A stretch of DNA of 64,000 bases. Source: Annona cherimola. Taxonomy: Eukaryota; Streptophyta; Magnoliopsida; Magnoliales; Annonaceae. The translations under genes were made by a program, and so were the position numbers. This document shows, piece by piece, positions 23,952-34,347 of this stretch. Each line of letters starts with the position of its first letter. Within the stretch, counting starts at the first letter, position 1. The stretch spans positions 46,176,012-46,240,011 of the forward strand of contig CM059971.1 in assembly GCA_030490835.1 (NCBI GenBank), read 5' to 3'. The notes under the pieces are model-generated. The model worked only from the letters and a program-made list of their open reading frames with translations. It was not told where the DNA came from and did no database searches.

Positions 23952-25400
23952 CCCAGAGGATGAAACTCCTAAAGACAATGATCTCATAATGTAAGAAATT
24001 CATAATATTAGTAAACCCATTTGAGGAAGAAGATAAAGAAATAGAAATATATGATATAAATTCTTCAGATAATGCAGTCTCCTTATAAATAATGCATAGT
24101 CTCCTTATAAATAGTTTTTGACATATGAATAAATAAAAGTTTTGTTCATACTAAATTTTTATTGTGAATTGTAGATGATAAATACTCGTTCTTCGAACCA
24201 TTAGAAAGAGAAACAGGCGATTCCAAAATCTTCAATTAAAAGAGAAAGAGAAGAGTTTAATCATGGAATATACATATCCAAAGCCTAATGACAGAGATTC
24301 TCTTTCAATGGAAGAACATGTGGCAACAATAGTTGTACAAGTTTTTGTTATGGAACATGCTTAGAATATAAAAATAAACCAAATGTTAGCCAATGAAACT
24401 CATAAGAAAAAAATGGTTGGTCGACCTATAGAAGCCCTATTAATGGAGAGAGAAGTAATTATTACATTCCTTGTAAAACAACCACCTAGATTTGCAGGAA
24501 GTCCAGGTCCATACATAGCCAAAGTCTGAATTTATGATATGGAAAATTTATTTAAGAATTTTTCTTACGTAGAGTAGCAAAAAATATGATGTAATACTCA
24601 TCCACTAGTTAGCAACACTAATGAATGGTGGAGAACTCTAAAGGTTATAGTTTTGGAAGGACATAGGACTACTTTGAAAAGCTTTTTGGAAGAATTTAAT
24701 CAAAAATATGTTCCAGTCAATGTCAAAAATCAAAAGATGATGGAATTTGAGCAATTGTGTCAGTGCAAGATGATAATAACAGAACGTGAGCATCATTTCA
24801 ATGAGCTGATATGAAGTGTACCTTGGGTCACAATGATCCCACTGCCAAAACTAATTATTTGTAAGAACATTTAAGATCCATTCTTGATAATCTGTTGCAT
24901 TCTTTTTATTAATCACCTATAATGCGGTGATAGGAAAATCAGAATAACATTAGAAGAAAATTGAAACCAAACCTTATTTCAAAAGAGGAAACAAAGAAGG
25001 ACTTTCTCTAAAAAGAAAAAATCACAAAGCAAATGCAAGAAACAAGGCAAGATTTCTCAAAGCCAAAAGCTAGAGAAATTCCTATATGTTCTAAATGTTA
25101 GAGGAAGCATACTGGTGAACATTTTGAGAAGAACTAATAAGTATTATAAGTGCAAAAAGGCTATGCACGTGGCATGGAAATGTAGAGAGGAAAAAGAGAC
25201 CACTCCCGTCATTAAATGCTTCATTTTTTACCAAGTGGGACATAAGACTAAAGAATATCCGATAAGGGGTCACAAAGAAGGGAATAAGAAAGGAAGGCTA
25301 GTACAGTCGAAGACGAGGACAACAAACAAGAATAAATAACTCAGCTTCATATATCGACCTAAGAAGGACAATAGGAATAACCAGAAGATATTATAGTAGG
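23952..25400 (+). pseudogene. Ty3-gypsy gag relic
   Basis: A decayed gag. From about 24,260 the frame shows a charged N-terminal part. A retrotransposon-gag core follows at 24,480-24,830, with a PPRFAGSPGP stretch, NEWWRTLK and FLEEFNQKYVPV. A zinc knuckle relic of the form YKCKKAMHVAWKC lies at 25,140-25,190. Many stops and small shifts break it, so no product is expected. The 200 bases after the LTR (23,952-24,170) are AT-rich leader without a recognisable primer site, so the LTR ending at 23,951 may be an insertion rather than this element's own 5' LTR. Confidence 0.7.
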
Positions 25401-25405
25401 TATGG

Positions 25406-26905
25406 TTGTTAAGTCATTTTTATACTATTTATTTGGTTGATAATTGGGTAAGCATGTGAGTGATTAAAATGATTTGAGTTGAATATTGATAGATTTAGCT
25501 TGTTTATGTGAAAACACTCACCAATTGATTAATTTGGGCAAAGAAAGGAATGTCCATGCAACTCCAGAGCTCACTTATACAAAAAAAATGAATTTCGATA
25601 ATGAAAAAAAGCTTAACAAGGCTTCCATGAGTTGTCACATTGATGGGTTCAAAAAATGCTTTCTGTTGATATGTTGTAGCTCCCATAACTCCTCCCAAAT
25701 CAAAAGTTATCGCTATTTAAAGCTGGTTTGTTCATTTCGGTGTAACGTGTGTCTATTTCAAGAAGTTCAAAGCTTAAGGACTAAGACCACATTTGATCTG
25801 ACAATTTTAAAATATTAAAAGGAGAAAATCAAGGATTAAAATAACCTAGAATGTGTCAGGGAAATTTCAAAGCAAAACGGGTGTAATAGAGCACAAACCG
25901 CATAGTGCTGGAACCCAAGCGTGTTCATGCTAAGCTAACATGGCCTAGACCATGTTGCCCTCTGAGTTGCGCAACTCCATGCATAAAATGATCTGTGTGC
26001 GCAAGTTCTCCCTTGCTGTCTATATAAACACCCTTTTGGGTACATCCTAAGCATCATAGAATGTCCTTGGAGCTTAAGGTATGATCCGAGAGCCAGAGAA
26101 GGAGAAGAGCATGAGGCAAGAAGTGAGGTGGCGAGTTACTTGAAGCAATTGAGACACCACCGAGACTTTCAATCAATAAGCCTTCCTTTTCTTTTTTTTC
26201 TTTCAGTTTAATTGTTACGTTTATGATGGACCTTGAATATAATATTATTTTGTGTTTAATTTTATTATAAACTGTTAGGCTAAACTCGTTATCTAATATG
26301 TAGGACATAACATGAGTACAATGTAATAGATATTATGCTTCTGATTTATTTATAAAGTATATTATGTGATAATTTAATATCTTATGAGTTAATACTTGCC
26401 ACTTTAACAATGATTCTTATATATTAGGTATTAAAACCAAGAGATTGAAGTCTAATATACGATAATCAAGATATTGAACATAAATATCTAAGGCCATGAG
26501 AATAAGCATGATGACCTTGAAAAATTTCATGAACTTTCACAAAATTTAATGGATTCTAATTGACTTAATCCCATAAGAATAGGTGGTTAAAAAATTAAGG
26601 TACTCATTGTAGGTCTCGAGAGAAGGTCCAAGGATAATATAAGGATAGTTCTCCTTTAACATATAATATTTAGATTAGGTAAGCGCTCCACATATCCTTT
26701 GCGGAAGACAGATGTGAAACCGTAGATGGTGCTCTCATCTCGGAATTTCTAATCCCAGTTCTATGTTTTTGATATTAACTTTTCTTCTTATTTCCTTTCT
26801 TTTTCTTATCTTATTCTTTTAATTTTGATTATAAATTGTTTAAATCTAATGTCTTATATTCCAAATTTCCTGTGAGATTAATATTTTATATACAACTCGT
26901 GCACC
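25406..26905. mobile_element. Unclassified 1.5-kb insertion, possibly a solo LTR
   Basis: This stretch separates the gag relic from the protease relic of what looks like one element. It has a promoter-like TATATAAAC near 26,021 and no protein similarity that I recognise. TATGG occurs at both edges (25,401-25,405 and 26,906-26,910) and may be a target-site duplication, but the termini are not TG...CA, so the boundaries are tentative. Short ORFs here (up to 110 codons) look like chance. Confidence 0.35.
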
Positions 26906-27366
26906 TATGGATAATGATTAATATTCAGAATTGCCCTGTTGTTACTTTATTCGATTCTAGTGCACGTATTCTTTTATAGCTCAAAAAGTTTTCAAAAAAT
27001 TAAATTTGCAATAGGAAGAATCATCAGTAGTCATGCATGTGAAATCATTTGTATATCAGTTACCTAATACCAATCAAATATGTAGGAATTGTCCTACAAA
27101 TATAAGTAGAAAAATTATGGCTACAGAATTAGTAGTGTGATCTGTAAATGACTTTGATATTATATTAGGAAAGGATTATTATAATAATAGAATGCAACAA
27201 TAGAATCCAAGAATAGGAAAATTCAATTATTATTAGTACCAAAGGAAGAAATGGTTATCCTAGGGAAACAAAACCAAAAAATAGAAAAATAATCTGAACA
27301 TTGAAGGTAGTAATCTTTATTAGTAAAGCATCTGAAGCATAGTGGTAGTAACAATTGATGCAGAAC
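26906..27366 (+). pseudogene. Ty3-gypsy protease relic
   Basis: A translated stretch around 26,930-27,190 keeps the pattern of a gypsy aspartic protease: VVTLFDSSA, where the usual third active-site residue glycine is serine, and downstream DFDIILGKDYY, the conserved second half. In-frame stops follow each block. It probably belongs with the gag relic at 24-25 kb, split by the insertion between them. The last 70 bases before the LTR hold nothing recognisable. Confidence 0.65.
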
Positions 27367-27496
27367 TGTGGCGCCCCAAACCGAGCGTCACAACATGAGC
27401 CTTACTCTGGGATCATCTATTGATTAGTAAACGTGAATAGGATTGTTACCCTAACAGCAACTTTAATTGGAATTAAACAAAAATTCCAGCAAGCTC
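27367..27496 (-). mobile_element. Gypsy LTR 3'-end fragment
   Basis: TGTGGCGCCCCAAACCGAGC marks the outer end of a minus-strand gypsy LTR. Only about 125 bases are present before a second, near-identical LTR end begins at 27,497, so a later LTR end lies just inside this one. Confidence 0.7.
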
Positions 27497-29072
27497 TGTG
27501 GCGCCCCAAACCGAGCGTCACAATATGATCCTTACTCCAAGATTATTTATTAATTGGTAAACATGAACAGGATTATTGCCCTATCACACAACGGGATCTT
27601 AACACATATATGGATTAATAATTCAGTCCATAAAATTGATCTCATGACATTTAGATATTTTTACACAATTTTTGCCCTCCTTGGCCAACGTCAAACCCTG
27701 ATATGCACATGCAACCTTGAATTCCTATACATCATGTTACATCATATAATATCCATATCATGTTATAATATACATTCATCGTCCATCAACATTTTTTTCA
27801 ACAATTTGTAATGTTTCAATCCATATCACACATCGACAGTGTAAAATTTCATAAATTGCCACAAGTCATAAACACTCAATTCATAATACATTTCTCATCA
27901 TATAATCGCATACACAAGAATCCATTAATATAATCCTTCATTTGAACCTGAGCTCCTCCTTGGTAGCCATCCTTGCACCTGTCTTAAGGATTGGAAAACA
28001 AATTATGAGTATAACTCAGTAAGCAAGCTGCATAATTTTAGCAAAGTTTTCATTTAAATTAACATCTTTGAAATCAACATTATACCCACTTGTGGGTATA
28101 TTATGAAAAATACACATCATACCCATCATGGGTATATCATGAATAATGTTATGCATTATTATCATTAAAAATATGAACATCATATGATGGTACGCTAGTT
28201 AGGCGACCATCCGTCGTCCTGCTCCCATCTCAGGGAGGGCGCTGCCGGCTTGTGGCCTCTTTTAGCGACTTAGATACACTAGAAGGGAACAATCGGTCCG
28301 CTTATACCTCTAAAGTGGGCCTAGTACCTTGTGCACCATAAACATAGACATGCTAGCATGATTTTCATGACTAAGCATTTGAGCCATAATTTCACAATAT
28401 TATTTACTAAAACATTGTACAAGTCCATTTGCAAGGATTATAGGGATGATCATCCTTAAATAATTCCGAAAGCATTTAAACATCCATTTGTAAGATAATT
28501 CAAAATATTTAAATAGCAATTTGCAACATAATTTAAATGTTTTTAAGAAATAAAGTTTTTAAAATTTTCTTGCTTTCAAAATTTTAACCATCCATGAAAA
28601 ATTTCATGTTAAAATGACTTTTCTAGTGTAAGTTATGGTCATTTGAAATTGTCTTTTGAATTCGGATGAAATTAAATAATTATCACCCTAATTAAATCAT
28701 AATTTTTATAATCCATTTCATTCATAAGATAGAGCACATCATCATGTGCTTACCCTTCAAATTTCACATCATTCCGCCCTAAGGCATCAAGTTATGAATT
28801 TTCTAATATTAAAGACATCAATCTCATAATTATGATCATAAGTATCATCAATTAAATCATAATATATTGAAATAATTATTCATGACATATCCTCATATCC
28901 TAAACCTCATTGGGTTTCTTTGTACACATTAACCCACATTGAGCTATGGTGATTAATTTAATCACCTTACTTAATCAATGGCCATAAAATCAATCATTAA
29001 ATTGAATGATAAAATTAATCAAGTTAAATGCTTAGTTTACATGTATGGACCTCCATTCGTCTTGGTATTATA
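27497..29072 (-). mobile_element. 3' LTR of minus-strand chromovirus
   Basis: It runs from TGTGGCGCCCC at 27,497 to the polypurine tract at 29,073. On the minus strand it would begin TATAATACC, consistent with a mutated TGTAATACC start. It carries the GC-rich core (28,200-28,330), ATACCCA hairpins (28,081-28,135) and the terminal signature. At about 1.6 kb it is shorter than the other gypsy LTRs here. Confidence 0.72.
28081..28135 (-). repeat. Two LTR hairpins with ATACCCA stems
   Basis: A nine-base perfect stem (TATACCCAC/GTGGGTATA, two-base loop) at 28,081-28,100 is followed by ATACCCA-TCA-TGGGTAT at 28,119-28,135. Confidence 0.7.
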
Positions 29073-29087
29073 ATCCTCCCCCCTTAT
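29073..29087 (-). promoter_or_regulatory. Polypurine tract, chromovirus
   Basis: On the minus strand AAGGGGGGAGGAT abuts the LTR and follows a TTTCGGGACGAAACC palindrome. The same pair stands before the LTR at 47,582. Confidence 0.75.
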
Positions 29088-30197
29088 AAATGGTTTCGTC
29101 CCGAAATCATTTATTTTTCAAACGATTTGGGGTATTTACTTTCAACCTCTTCTTGTAGTTCCCAAGTGGCTTCGCTTTCAGAATATCGGTTCTATTGAAC
29201 CTTAACATATTTGATTTTTCAATTCCGAAGCTTTTGCACTTTATGGTCCAAGATCTTGATAGGTCTTTCCTCATAATTCAAGTGATCTTGAATTGACAAG
29301 TTTTCTGCTATCAGTATATGGGTGGGATCTGGGATGTATTTTCTCAGCATGGAAATATGGAATACATTGTGCCCTAAGGCTAAGGTCGGGGGTAGGGCTA
29401 TCCTATATGCCAACTTTCCAATCTTCTTCAATACTTTAAATGACCCTATACACTTGGGATTTAACTTACTTCTTTTTCCAAATCTTTTAACTCCTTTGAA
29501 TGGCGTGACCTTTATAAACACATATTCGCCAACTTGGATATTCAAATTCCTTCTCTTGCAATCTATGTAACTCTTTTTCTGACTATAGGCTGTGAATATA
29601 CACTGGCAAATAATTTGTACTTTGTCTACCATTTGTCTGGACAAGTCTGTGGCTAACTTTCTCTCTCCAACTTTATCCCAATTCAATGAGGTTCGATATC
29701 GTCGCCCATATAATGCTTTAAAAGGGGTCATCTGAATACTTGCTTGATAGCTATTGTTGTAGGCAAACTCAGCTATCAATACATATTCATCCCATGATCT
29801 TCCGAATTCCAATGTGCACATCCAGAGCATATCCTCAATAATTTGATTCACTCGCTCAGTTTGCCCATTTGTAAGCGGATGAAATATCGTACTAAACTTG
29901 AGCTGTGTGCCTAGGATTTCGTGCATATATTTCTAAAATCGAGATGTGAATGTCGTATCTCAATCAGATACTATCGACTTAGGCACTCCATGGAGTCATA
30001 CTATCTCCTCATAATACACCTTAGCTAGCCTCTCCCTAGAAAAGTTTCTCTTTATGGTTATGAAATGTGCAACTTTTGACAATCGATCCACTATTACCCA
30101 TATAGAGTCGTTTCCAGCCTGTATCTTAGGTAACCCTTCAATAAAATTCATCATAATATCGTCCCATTTCCACTCAAGAGCTCCCAAAGACTGTAAC
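29088..30197 (-). pseudogene. Chromovirus integrase with chromodomain relic (Tekay-like)
   Basis: Integrase inserts the element's DNA, and the chromodomain is thought to steer it to heterochromatin. On the minus strand the catalytic core runs from LEWKWDDIMMNFIEGLP near 30,170, through FHPLTNGQTERVNQIIEDM and YNNSYQASIQMTPFKALYGR. The C-terminal domain GEYVFIKVTPFKGVKRFG and HNVFHISMLRKYIPDP follow, then YEERPIKILDHKVQKLRN. After a frame change at 29,219, a chromodomain stretch (EATWELQEEVESKYP) follows. The order and the EERPIKILD linker fit the Tekay/Del clade. Stops near 29,930 and 29,219 break it. The N-terminal side is interrupted at 30,198 by a solo LTR and resumes at 41,897. Confidence 0.85.
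30193..30197. repeat. Probable target-site duplication GTAAC (left)
   Basis: GTAAC before the LTR start; GTAAG follows the LTR end at 41,897-41,901. Four of five bases match. Confidence 0.55.
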
Positions 30198-31024
30198 TGT
30201 GAAACCCCGATCTTAGACACATGTATAAAACCCTAGGGTTGTAAACCCTAGGTAATATATTAATGAAATATATATTCATGAGTATGAAAATATGTGTATT
30301 AGAGGTTAAAGAAATGCAATTGTGGGATTAAACCACGTGAATAGTGCATGTGAATAGTAACTAGGGATTAAGACACGTGATTAAGAGTTAATCACTTGGG
30401 TTAACTTAATCCCAAAAAGACAAAAAGGAGATTTAATCACTACAGGATGAAATAGTAATTCTTTTTGATATCTTAATCCAATTTTGGATTTTAGTGGAAA
30501 ATTAAAGAAAAATTCATAATTTGCAATCCGGACGTCGGATTTCGATGAATTTTTTTATGGATGGTTAAAAATCTATGATGGACATGATAAATGGTTTAAG
30601 ATGTGATGAAAATAACAAATCAAGGGCCAAGATGGAACGTCAATTTGGGATGGAAAAAGTAGCTTATCTTTTCATTTAATTTCATTTGATTTTTATTAAA
30701 TATAAAAAATTAAAAAATTAAAAAATTAAAAGCAAAGCAGCTATGGCAGGGGCGTGAGCAGGGGGCGGTTGAGCAATTGACCAAAATCAATGGTCTAAAT
30801 TCATCATGATCATAAATCAAGGGCTGGGATTTAATTAACTTAAAATAAATAAATTTTAATAAATTAAAAATCTAGAAAAATAGGGCTGCTATAGGGGGCT
30901 GGAGCAGCTGTAGGGTGGGCTGCACAAGGCTTCATGCACCCTTTTGAAATTAGAAAAAAACATATTTGAAATTTAACACCTCAAGCAAGGGGGTTAAAAT
31001 CCAATTTCATGAAAAATCAAACCC

Positions 31025-31032
31025 TATAAATA
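31025..31032 (+). promoter_or_regulatory. LTR TATA box
   Basis: TATAAATA, 830 bases into the LTR, with GTAAGT at 31,174-31,179. The equivalent pair in the sister LTR is 48,411 and 48,566. Confidence 0.6.
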
Positions 31033-31622
31033 GTGCCAAGGGGGGACGTCCAAAGGCACAAATCATCCAACTCCACTTGATCAAATCCCAGCTCCCAAAA
31101 CTCCCACACGTCCAAGAAAGAAGAGGAGAAAGTTCGACAAAGTATGAGAAAAAGAGGGATATCTCCACTTTGGGTAAGTGATTTCTATTCAAAAAAATTT
31201 TGATGTTAAGTAGGGTAAAACCATGCTTAGATAATTCCTAAGCATGAGAAAATAAGTATAGTTATAATGCTTAATTGGAATTATGCCAAAATATCAAAAA
31301 TTTAGAGCAAAGATAGAGCATTCGGGAAGATAGCATATAATATGTGTAAATAATGCTCCAAAATTGATAAATAATGATTTGGGATGAATGATTATGATAA
31401 ATATGATCTTGGAATGATGATATATTAATCTAATAATTTCTGAAATTAAGGATTATGCTTAAGTGAATTTATGTTGATTTTTAGTATATGGAGAAAATGA
31501 TTTATTTAGCCAAGTTAATGATGATAAATTCAAAATGTATAAATTTTTCCATGATATACTAAGCATAAGTTATATCATGGTATTTTTATTTTTGAAAAAA
31601 ATTTCAATTTTTGGAACCCATG

Positions 31623-31720
31623 AACAGTAATCCACGTTGCCGTGAACAGTACACATGAACAGTAATCGTAAATAGTGATGATGAACAGTAATCTGCTATA
31701 GTAGCTACGAACAGTGAACA
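31623..31720 (+). repeat. Interspersed GAACAGTA motif cluster
   Basis: Six near-copies of ATGAACAGTAA in about 100 bases (for example 31,622, 31,642, 31,656 and 31,685). The sister LTR has a matching cluster at 49,015-49,095. Confidence 0.6.
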
Positions 31721-32166
31721 ACGTGATTTTTGGGAAAAAATAGAGGTTTATTTTTTATATTTTATGAGGATATATGGATAGAATTTTTAAAAGATTTATG
31801 GATAAAAATCTATATAAGGAGGTAATGACCAAGTATCTTTATAAGATTAACCTCTATAGGAATGAGGCAATGAACGATTATAAAGCACGCATAGAAAGCA
31901 ATCTAAGACATGGAATGATATAGATAAAATATCATTTTTCCTTGTATAGGAAAAGGTGAAGGGCACAGACTGAGGAGGTAAGCAAGTTATATGCTTTCTA
32001 AAATATTTCTAAATAATTGCAAATTATTTGCTCACATTTTTTATGAATTATATTTAAGGATAGTCATTCCTATAATGCTTTACATGAAATGATTGCTAAC
32101 TGCTTGTTAAATTACTTTCTAAATGATTTATCAAGTTTTATGGAGCATGCCATGCCGAAATATGTA

Positions 32167-32171
32167 TGAAC
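32167..32171. repeat. Target-site duplication TGAAC (left)
   Basis: TGAAC directly before the LTR of SIRE copy 2, repeated at 41,205-41,209. Confidence 0.9.
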
Positions 32172-34023
32172 TGTTGGTCCCGAGTTAATGGCAATTACCC
32201 AAGAGGGGAGGGGTGAATTGGGTATTTAAAAATTTACAACTTAAACAAAAACTTTATCCCGGATTAATCTAGTCCCCTTTATGAACAAACAGAATGGAAA
32301 GCAATATAGTGTAGAGAGCAGAAATAAACATCAACACACAGGATTTTATAGTGGTTCGGGCAACCTCCCTACTCCACTCTTCCAAGCTCACACCTTTTGC
32401 GACTTGGGTTCCACTATGTATTCCGCAAATACAACTAGAGTCTCCACTCTCTTCTAGATTCTAGCTATAGGGGGCATATACATCCAGAACCTCCGCTCTC
32501 TTCTAGATTTTAGCTTTAGGGGGCATATACAACCACAGCACAAGTAGGTGACGAGTTACACTCCAATCACACACTACTTTGCTTACACTTGATCTTAGTT
32601 ACCCAAACTAAATCAACTTCAATACAATAAGAAATAACAAAAGAAAGTTTCTACACATTACTGTTGTGTAGACGCATATTTGGCGCAGAGAAGAACTTGT
32701 AGTGTAGGCTTAGAGATTCAGCAAGCAGCTCTTGACAGTTTAGAAGCAAAGTTCTTCTTCTAAATGTTGGCTTGATCACTTGAAGCTCTTGAAGATGGGA
32801 GTTATGCACACTTAATGATTCTCAGCTACCCTCCTCGTTCATATTGAATGCCTTTTATAATTATGGAGGGAATCCGAACGTTTGGAGGTTGGTGGCGCGC
32901 ATTTAATGCGCCAACGTCTAAATTTTTTTCGACCGTTGCGACCCAAGTCGCAGGTGGAGTCGACTTCGGGTGCGACTTCGCCTGTTCGCAGCAATTTCAA
33001 GTTCCAGTCTGGGTCGACTTGGTCCTCGACTTGACCCAAGTCGCAGGTGGAGTCGACTTCGGGTGCAACTTCACCTCGACGGCTTGCTTGATGAACTTGA
33101 AATCTTTGGAATGCTTTGCTTGCTTGAGTTTCTTCATGTTTGGTTGTTCTTCCTTGATTTATATCTCTTTGGACCACTGTGTTATCATTCTAGGTTGATG
33201 TCCTTTAGCTCCATGATTTGCAAACCTTGAGTCCTTGAGTCTTGAATCTTTGTATTCATGAACAAGTCCAATATATTTTGATTAGAATAGTTGAATTCAT
33301 GCATCTTGCGTTCTTTGGACTTGGATTAGTCTTCATATGTTCCAAGTCGAACATCTAAGTCGATTTGATCTTCAACTTGACTCAAGTTCTACCTTGAAAT
33401 TGATCTAATCCCTGATTTGGCTTCTTAAGTTTCTGCCCTCTCCAGCTGAAGTCGATACTGGAGTCGACTTGATCTTCGACTTCACCCAAGTCGCATGCGG
33501 AGTCGACTTCGTCTGCGACTTCGGCAGCTCTGCGACTCGTTTTCAACTCTGGACAGAAATGACGCCTCGAAGTCACTACCGGAGTCGACTTGGTCTGCGA
33601 CTTCACCTCAAGTCGCAAGTGGAGTCGACTTGGGATGCGACTTCGGCACCTCTCAGTCATGATTTCAACTCTGGAAGGAAATGTCGTTTTGAAGTCGATG
33701 CTGGAGTCGACTTGGTCTGCGACTTCACTTCAAGTCGCAAGTGGAGTCGACTTGGGATGCGACTTTGGCACCTCTCAGTCTTGATTTCAACTCTGGAATG
33801 AAATGTCATCTTGAAGTCGCTTCTTGAGTCGACTTGGGGATCGACTTGGCTTAAGTCGAAGCCTGAGTCGACTTGGAAATTGACTTGACTTGCCATGCTT
33901 CATATTCTTCAAATTTATAATCTTAAGTCATTTCCACAAACATGTTAGTAACCAAAACTTACTCAAATTGATTTGTTAATCATCAAAACATAGACTTGAC
34001 TTATTTTCCACATATTTCCAACA
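32172..34023 (-). repeat. 3' LTR of SIRE copy 2
   Basis: 1,852 bp, TGTTGG to CCAACA, followed by the polypurine tract. TATA box on the minus strand at 32,853-32,859. GTCGAC array at about 32,941-33,880. Confidence 0.9.
32941..33880. repeat. GTCGAC nested-palindrome array, 3' LTR copy 2
   Basis: About ten units in two clusters (32,941-33,070 and 33,440-33,880), the same design as in copies 1 and 3. Overlapping ORFs here read the palindromes on both strands and are not genes. Confidence 0.8.
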
Positions 34024-34038
34024 ATCTCCCCCTTTTTG
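34024..34038 (-). promoter_or_regulatory. Polypurine tract, SIRE copy 2
   Basis: CAAAAAGGGGGAGAT on the minus strand, abutting the 3' LTR, identical to copy 1. Confidence 0.85.
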
Positions 34039-34347
34039 ATGATTGACAAAACCGATTTGAGTGTATACCTTTCAATGTCTTAGAAACATGCTAATTTTGC
34101 ATTTTGAAGTTTTATCATACTTATGCAAATAATCAAGTTAAAGACATTCAAACAGAAACTTAAAACTAGTCATAAAAACTTAAACTCAAATCCCGATCTC
34201 TTCTCAAAACCACTTAGACTCAAATCCCGATCTCTTCTCCCCCTTTTTGTCAATTTATCAAAAAATAGAGATAGAGTGGGTAAAGCCTCTTTTTGAATGG
34301 TGTGGTTGCTCCCCCTGAACCTGTGCTCCCCCTTAGTTTGTGCTTTG

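Larger units (their letters stand above)
30198..32171 (+). mobile_element. Gypsy solo LTR, left part
   Basis: It begins TGTGAAACCCC and resumes at 41,205 after SIRE copy 2, ending at 41,896, about 2.66 kb when rejoined. It closely resembles the LTR at 47,582-50,607, including the CCTAGGGTTGTAAACCCTAGG palindrome near 30,232, the TATA box, GTAAGT and the GAACAGTA repeats. Antisense integrase reads on both sides, and the near-matching GTAAC/GTAAG flanks make it a solo LTR. Confidence 0.8.

Noticed and set aside
25486..25818. 110-codon ORF as a possible host gene
   Set aside because: There is no recognisable domain, an antisense ORF covers much of it, and it lies in an unclassified insertion between retroelement relics.
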